Source of the DNA: Dasyornis broadbenti
Taxonomy: Eukaryota; Chordata; Aves; Passeriformes; Dasyornithidae
Length of the DNA stretch: 64,000 nucleotides
Direction: 5' to 3'
Assembly (NCBI GenBank): GCA_013397935.1
Contig: VZRN01006638.1
Span: 1,106,923 to 1,170,922, forward strand
Of the stretch, positions 57,908 through 64,000 are shown one piece after another. The notes beneath the pieces were generated by a model. It made no database searches. It was not told where the DNA came from and worked only from the letters and a program-made list of their open reading frames with translations. Positions within the stretch are counted from its first letter, which is position 1, and each line of letters opens with the position of its first letter. Both the position numbers and the translations under genes were made by a program.

Positions 57908-58299
57908 GAACTGCAGTAAATGCTGGAGCCCATGCAAAATCTTGATATTTCATTATAAGACACAAGTCACTTAATCTCTAATGCAAATCTCAAGGCAGTG
58001 TAGATGATAGAGATGTTCTCTCTTTACCACTGAAGTTAAGAATAAATCCTTCAAATTCTTGGAATCAAATTAGTATGAGTTAAGCTTTTGTTAGCATTTC
58101 ATTTAGGTAATTCTTTGAGTTCAATTCTTGTCATAACAAATTCATTAAGACCTGGTACGTGGGCTGGATGCAAAGGGAAAATAACAATCCTGCAAAACTT
58201 CCTCAAACACTTTGGCATTTGTTGATTGAAATATAACTGAACTCACCATCAGGTTTATTTGTATTTGGGGTTACATTTCTTTCTGCTGAAATGGCTCTG

Positions 58300-58797
58300 T
58301 TCTTTGTAATGTTATCACTTGTAACACTGGGTGAGGTGGTGAATCTTGAAGGACTGCAGCCTACAGAGACTCCACGCTGGAGATGCCTGATCCTGAAGTA
58401 CTGTAGCCCACGGATGGGATCCACACTTGAGCATGGAAGAAAGGACAAAGAGCAGGACGAAGGACAGGAAGAGAAAACTTATTACGGACTGACTTCAGCC
58501 CTCATTCCCTGTCCCCCTGTGTCATTTTGGCAGAGGAGATGGAGAAGCTGGGAATGAAAGAGTGAATTTTGGCCTGTAGAGGTGAAGAGGGGAAGGGAAA
58601 GGGTTCTAATTTTGTCTTTGTTCCTCATTACCCTACTCTATTATCAATAGCCAATAAATTAAATTAATTTTCCCACATTCGAGTCTGTTTTCTCCATGAG
58701 ATTAACACCTCCTATTCCACCCCTGCCCTATTGTGGAGTGAGAGTAAAGGAGCAACTGGGTGGGGGCCTGGCAGGTACCCAAGCTCAACCAACCACA
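58300..58797 (+). mobile_element. ERVL-like LTR downstream of TAS2R copy 3
   Basis: Counterpart of the LTRs in units 1 and 2: GAGAAGCTGGGAATGAAAG, CCAATAAATTAAATTAATTTTC (poly(A) hexamer kept), GAGTCTGTTTTCTCCATGAG and an end CTCAACCAACCACA. The left limit is approximate. Confidence 0.65.
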
Positions 58798-61014
58798 GCA
58801 TGTTCTCAACATGAAATGATTCCGCATTGAACAGGGTAGAATCTGATTTGTTCATTTCTGTCCCCAACTCAGGCACAGAGGAACATCTTACCGCATGCCA
58901 GGTGCCAAGGGTGCTTTTTTTATCCATTCTTGACAGAGTTTGTTTGGCCTTCTGTTCTCCCAGGAGGAAAAGATCTGCCAGGGGTGGTGACTAAACACCT
59001 GAGGCCTCCCTCAGGTGAGGGAGGAGCTGAAGCACAGGATCTTCTGGAGACAGCATTGCTCTGAGCAGAGGCATAAAAGGGGCTGGGGGCACTGCTAAAA
59101 ATAAGGCAGTGCCCCAACACTCTTGGCAGTAACAGAGACATGAAAGAAGTGAGGCGCACGTGTTCCCTTTTGCTGGGCCAGGAATGGGAGTTAGAGCCTG
59201 TCAGACCCATGTGTCCAGAGCAAGGCCAACACCAATGCCAACGCCTCCCCTTCAGCCAGAAGAATGATTTACAGCCTTTTTACAAACAAGTGTTTGAAAT
59301 TGTTTGAAAAAGCACCAGCAAGGATATCAGTAAAAACCAGAATTTAATAATAAGCAAGAGCATGACCAAGTTTGTTGGCAAGATTCACTCTACTACTTAC
59401 TAGATGGTTACGGCACATCAAGGGAAAAAAAACAGGAAAAAAGATCCTGTCAATGAAAACAGATATGAACTGAGAACTACCTGTGTGTGTGTGTGTATGT
59501 GTTTAGGTGTGTGTGACAAAATGATAGAAAGGGCAAGGATAAAAAGGAGTATAGCCTAAAAGTTTAACATCACTCAGAACTTCTTAACTTACATCTGACA
59601 CTTGACAATTTACCAAAGGCATAACATTTAACAGCATTTAGGTTAGGGGTTTAGCTTATATTAAACTTGCTTACAGGCCTAACTTACTTAAATATCTAAG
59701 ATACCTTAACATCCGAGAAAGCAGCATTTCTCCCATTTTTGCCGTAGCATATGCACACAGACAGAAAGAGTCAATGCAAGGTACCTGTTCAAATCTCCCC
59801 TCAAAGGCAGCAAAATACTCACTTTGGATTCATTTACATCTCCTCACTGGGCCAAGGGTTGAGCCTCAAGGAGTGGGGGTATCAGCCCAGGATTGGTTGT
59901 CATTCGGGGATCCCCCGAGTGCAGCAAACTTGAGAGTTCCCAGCTATGAGAGGCCCCACTCAAAGGAGGTTGCTGGTCACAGCCCCCTTCAGTCTAGGAG
60001 AGCTCAAAGGGTCTCATTTTGAACCTCATTTTGTTTCTCGGGCCACAAGAGAGTGAGCTTTAGTCATAACAATGTTTCATCCTGGCCGTACTTCGGGTCA
60101 GCATATTTTCTTTGAAAGTACGAGAACAAGGACGTTATGCCATTCAGGCAAGAAAAATAGTTGCCAAGGCTCTTTCTTAAAAAACCCCAGGAGTTCATTG
60201 GACAGCAGCAGTTCCTGGGAGCAGAGAGTGTTTTTGATAAGCTCAAGAGGAGCTGGGCCCAGGTGCTGCTCCTGAAGGCCAAGGCCTAACCAGCATTTCT
60301 CAGCTCACGGCCTGAAATGGGGAGGGGGAAGCACCACCACAACCCCGCTACCAAGGAAACAGAGAGGCACCACCAGAGGCTACCAAAGAGGCACAACACA
60401 CTAATGCTTCCCCCTTTTTGTTCCATTTTAATTTTGCACTGTGGTTGTGCAGTTCTCCTGATAACCTGGTCAGTTTCTCTCAAGCTCTTCTTTCTGGTGT
60501 TCCCAGTCTTCATCTCTCTGACCCAAGCAAATTCCTTGCATGGGAACTGTCCTGTGGTGGTTCCTGCTCTGCACCTGTAGAGCACAGTCCAGCACAGACA
60601 CAACTCCATTTACAGGGGCCCATTACAGGGTCAGGGGTTGTGTCTCAGTCTGGTCAAAACCCTGCTGCCACCAACACTCAAGAAAACACTGTGGTGTGCC
60701 TGGCATGGTGCAGTCCCAACCTCTCCTCACAGAGACACCTCTGAGCCCAACCATTGCCCAGATCCAGACATGAACATTCCAGTTGTAAATCTTGTCCAAG
60801 AGAAGGCAAACCCTTTACTTCTACTGCAGAAATCTGATTTTGTAGGCACTTGGGGTTTATGGAGTTCTCTTCATAAGACCATCAAGTACCAGGAAAAATC
60901 CTTTTTTCTGTAATGCAGTAGCTCTGTCCCATCAGTGCAATGCTGTTCTGGATGACAGCATGGAGCAAAGCCAGCAGCTCCACACAGATGCACTGCTGTA
61001 CCATGTCAGCTTTC
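58798..61014. other. Non-coding DNA after TAS2R unit 3
   Basis: No gene is recognised. A short GT-rich microsatellite lies at about 59480-59515. The stretch 59300-60300 has an LTR-like feel on the minus strand, but I could not set ends or find a diagnostic motif, so it is left unassigned. Confidence 0.4.
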
Positions 61015-61792
61015 GAGACAGAGAGACAGAGAGACAGAGAGACAGAGAGACAGAGAGACAGAGAGACAGAGAGACAGAGAGACAGAGAGACAGAGAGACA
61101 GAGAGACAGAGAGACAGAGAGACAGAGAGACAGAGAGACAGAGAGACAGAGAGACAGAGAGACAGAGAGACAGAGAGACAGAGAGACAGAGAGACAGAGA
61201 GACAGAGAGACAGAGAGACAGAGAGACAGAGAGACAGAGAGACAGAGAGACAGAGAGACAGAGAGACAGAGAGACAGAGAGACAGAGAGACAGAGAGACA
61301 GAGAGACAGAGAGACAGAGAGACAGAGAGACAGAGAGACAGAGAGACAGAGAGACAGAGAGACAGAGAGACAGAGAGACAGAGAGACAGAGAGACAGAGA
61401 GACAGAGAGACAGAGAGACAGAGAGACAGAGAGACAGAGAGACAGAGAGACAGAGAGACAGAGAGACAGAGAGACAGAGAGACAGAGAGACAGAGAGACA
61501 GAGAGACAGAGAGACAGAGAGACAGAGAGACAGAGAGACAGAGAGACAGAGAGACAGAGAGACAGAGAGACAGAGAGACAGAGAGACAGAGAGACAGAGA
61601 GACAGAGAGACAGAGAGACAGAGAGACAGAGAGACAGAGAGACAGAGAGACAGAGAGACAGAGAGACAGAGAGACAGAGAGACAGAGAGACAGAGAGACA
61701 GAGAGACAGAGAGACAGAGAGACAGAGAGACAGAGAGACAGAGAGACAGAGAGACAGAGAGACAGAGAGACAGAGAGACAGAGAGACAGAGA
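61015..61792. repeat. Perfect octanucleotide array (GAGAGACA)n, about 97 copies
   Basis: 778 bp of an uninterrupted 8-bp unit with no visible variant. Because 24 bp is a multiple of both 8 and 3, every frame without a stop stays open: ETERQRDR repeats on the plus strand and a Leu/Ser/Cys/Val repeat on the minus strand. These open frames are artefacts of the repeat, not genes. Confidence 0.98.
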
Positions 61793-62053
61793 TTGCCCTT
61801 AATAACCAGCTTTAATTTTTTCATCACCCCTGAAGTGTAAACACAGGAGGTATCCATAGGACTTTAATACTGATATATTCTTAGTTTTACTCCTCAATTT
61901 TACAATATTTAAATAGTGCCAACATTAGATGAAAACAAGAAGGAAGGATGCTCTGCATTTTTTCACTTAGTAAGTAAAAATATTTTTAAAAATATTTGAC
62001 TCACATAGTAAAATATCTGCATTTCCTCCATGCTTGTTCTGAGCTGGGATTGT

Positions 62054-62758
62054 TGTCTTGGTTTGGAAGACAGGCATCTGCTAAGCAAGGTGGAAACCTG
62101 CCTTAGAATAGAGGATATGACCCCTCTCCCTCCAAATTGTTATAAGGTCGAAATCAAAGGCTCTCAGGCAGAGATATGGGAAAAGGAATAACAGTTCTTT
62201 ACTCGTATCTATAACGAGGAAAACAAGCAACAATAGCAGTAGCAATAACAAATAAACAGACCAGATACCCGGTGGCAGCTTTCTCTGGGCTGCCAGACAC
62301 CGCCCCTCCTTTTTAGTACAGTTACAGTCACGGCCGGCAGGGGGCGCTGTGGCGCGAGCTCAGCTCCTCGGTGATTGAGGACGGAGCTGAGGGCGAGGCG
62401 GCTGCACGGCGAGCGGAGCTGCAGCAGGGAATCTCAGGGCAGTAAACTGGGCAGCAGAGCTTGTCCACTCAAGCGGGCGAATAAAAGGGTAGCAGAGACT
62501 CCAGCAAGGAAGAAAAACCAGGCAGTGCTGAGCTCCCGCGGCAGCAGTGAAGGGAAAGAAGAAACAGCAGCTGTCTCCTCCAACAAGTCCTGGGGACAAG
62601 TGTGTCTCTGCCCACGGCCAGCCGCCTTTTTCTTCTCTTGCCACACCTGGCTATGTTTTTAGTCTCTTAAGTGCGTCTTTTGTCCCTTAAGTACCCAGTC
62701 GTTAAGGCTCGTTAAGGTATCTCTAGCCACAGGATGGAAAAATTCCCAACCTCCAACA
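62054..62758. mobile_element. Solo LTR with 5-bp target site duplication
   Basis: 705 bp starting TGTCTTGGTTTGGAAGAC and ending CCTCCAACA, flanked on both sides by ATTGT (62049-62053 and 62759-62763). The TG...CA ends with an exact 5-bp duplication show integration of a retroviral element followed by LTR-LTR recombination. It has a GC-rich centre (about 62330-62420). Orientation is not certain. It splits DNA that resembles the left end of the TAS2R array (46.3-46.5 kb). Confidence 0.88.
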
Positions 62759-62763
62759 ATTGT

Positions 62764-63230
62764 TCAGAAGAGAGAAGGCAGGAAGGGTGCAGTAGATAAG
62801 CATGCAGGTTCTTGAGATTAGGATTTCCTGATTTCCTAATCTAGAGACCTCAGCCAGAATCACTGATACCAGTTCAATCTGCTGCTCCTCAGCATCCCAG
62901 AGCTCAATGGGGCACACTGGGGACAACGTGTGCTGGGGCAGAGCTGCACTGCTCATGCTGGCCAGCAGTAACATGGGCATTAATGCAGCAAAACTCAATC
63001 CAAAATGGAAGAAGAGCAGCCTGGAGATGTGGGCAAAACCAGACTATATCTAATGCAAGTAATACAGGGATTCCATAAGGAAAAGTCTTATTTCCCAGGC
63101 TGTCAGCTGGGATACAGGCGATTGGAAATATTCCTTTGGGGGAGCTGTTTCTCAGAGCCTTCCTCTCTGTTAAGGAGCTGTTAAGGACATCAGCATGCTT
63201 CTACATTGGAGCTGACACACAGCTGTAATG
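62764..63230. repeat. Flank of a fourth TAS2R duplication unit
   Basis: About 62985-63215 resembles 50470-50700 (GAAGAGCAGCCTGGAGATG against AAAAGCAGCCTGGGCAGCA; GGGGGAGCTGTTTCTCAGAGC against GTGGGAGCTGTTTCTCAAAGC). In unit 2 this lies about 1.8 kb before a receptor gene, so another receptor may lie right of the window. Confidence 0.65.
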
Positions 63231-63465
63231 GATTGGGCCAGAACTTAGGCAACCATTAGCCTAATTAGTTAGCTAACTAAAGCTAATCATCTGGGATTCA
63301 CCATGTGAAAAATGCAGAAGTAAAGGGATTCCGAAGAGGGAAGAGGTTCAGCCTGAACCTGAAACAAGCTCCAATGGAAGCACTTCAATCTGTGTGCAGT
63401 GTGACTCAGATCCCAATACAGCTGTGTGTCCATCCATGTTATAGTTTCTTTTCCGCTTTCTCAAG

Positions 63466-63483
63466 CCCCACGTTGGGACACCA
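63466..63483 (-). other. Retroviral primer-binding site
   Basis: On the minus strand an 18-nt TGG-starting string (TGGTGTCCCAACGTGGGG) lies four bases past the CA end of the LTR to its right, the position of a tRNA primer-binding site. The matching tRNA was not identified. Confidence 0.65.
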
Positions 63484-63487
63484 ATTA

Positions 63488-64000
63488 TGTAGTGGTTTGA
63501 GCCTGGCCAAATGCCAGGTGCCCCAAATTAACACACTCACACCCAGGGCTCATGAGTTGAGATAAGGAAACCCAGGAGAAGACGCACTCAATGGGCAAAA
63601 CAGGCCTAACTTAGGTTGCAAAGTGATCTAATTTATTGCTAACAAAGTCAGAGAAGTAAATGAGAAGTAAAATAAACCCTTCAAGGCCACTGTTTCTCCG
63701 CTCACCCCCCTCCCTCCTTCCCAGCAGCTGCACAAGGGAACAAGGTATTGGGGGGGCAGGTCAGTTCATCACCCAGATCTTCTTCCCCTGCCCGCGGAGA
63801 GGCTCTTTTCCTCTGCGTAGCCATGGGTCTCACTGTCGGCAGCCTGCCCGACACTGCTGGAGTGACGCTGGCTCCCACATAGATAAGCAGTCTCCCCAAA
63901 ACTGCTACGGCATGGGGTCCATCTTCCACAGAGTACAGACCTCCGAGCCAGGCCGTTTCCATCTCGGGAGCAAGGCTTCTTCTCTTTACTGGACTACTGC
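63488..64000 (-). mobile_element. Endogenous retrovirus LTR, minus orientation, cut by window end
   Basis: Plus-strand TGTAGTGGTTTGAGCC at 63488 is the reverse complement of an LTR end AACCACTACA. A TTTATT near 63631 gives AATAAA on the minus strand, and the primer-binding site adjoins at the left. Only a short stretch of possible leader sequence remains before receptor-unit DNA resumes near 63230, and no gag, pol or env frame is seen, so the element is truncated or heavily deleted. Confidence 0.72.

Noticed and set aside
60940..61857. Three overlapping open frames of 280-291 codons with Glu/Arg/Gln or Leu/Ser repeats
   Set aside because: They are translations of the perfect 8-bp array, which has no stop in any of several frames; there is no gene context.
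1..64000. CRISPR arrays, operons, bacterial genes, tRNA or rRNA genes
   Set aside because: The DNA is vertebrate; the repeats seen are tandem or interspersed, without spacer structure, and no tRNA or rRNA sequence was recognised.

Overview
The window is vertebrate nuclear DNA with interrupted genes, CR1-type LINE fragments and avian-type retroviral LTRs. The repeat families, and a bitter-taste-receptor cluster next to MEP1A, point to a bird, most likely a songbird; the species cannot be fixed from the sequence. I rebuilt two multi-exon genes by following splice sites and codon phase across every junction.

Layout. (1) 1-3874: upstream or first-intron DNA with no coding signal. (2) 3901-26544, plus strand: ADGRF5 (GPR116), a complete adhesion GPCR, 20 coding exons giving 1351 residues, ending with a 3' region to about 27.4-27.8 kb. 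(3) 27.8-30.9 kb: intergenic. (4) 30937-43802, minus strand: MEP1A (meprin A subunit alpha), complete, 14 coding exons giving 709 residues. ADGRF5 and MEP1A lie tail to tail, and as I recall they are also neighbours on human chromosome 6p12. (5) 43.8-46.5 kb: intergenic, holding one decayed meprin-like exon (45803-45913). (6) 46.5-64 kb: a tandem array of bitter taste receptor (TAS2R) units. The first gene carries a 17-bp deletion and looks like a pseudogene. The second and third are intact single-exon genes of 317 residues each. A fourth unit's flanking DNA appears at 62.76-63.23 kb. Each unit carries a related plus-strand LTR downstream of its receptor.

Repeats. There are CR1 pieces in both genes, at least five LTRs outside the receptor-unit ones (one with a clear 5-bp target duplication, one with a primer-binding site at the right edge), a perfect 778-bp array of an 8-bp unit at 61.0-61.8 kb, and a single N at 55382 flanked by a near-identical ~118-bp direct repeat that is probably an assembly join.

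Biology. ADGRF5 is a cell-surface receptor known from mammals to control lung surfactant; MEP1A is a secreted or membrane astacin protease of gut and kidney; the TAS2R genes detect bitter compounds. They are neighbours but not a pathway. I found no new biochemical system. The most unusual signals are the receptor array, whose 5' regions are far more alike than its coding regions, the meprin exon fossil, and the long perfect octamer array.
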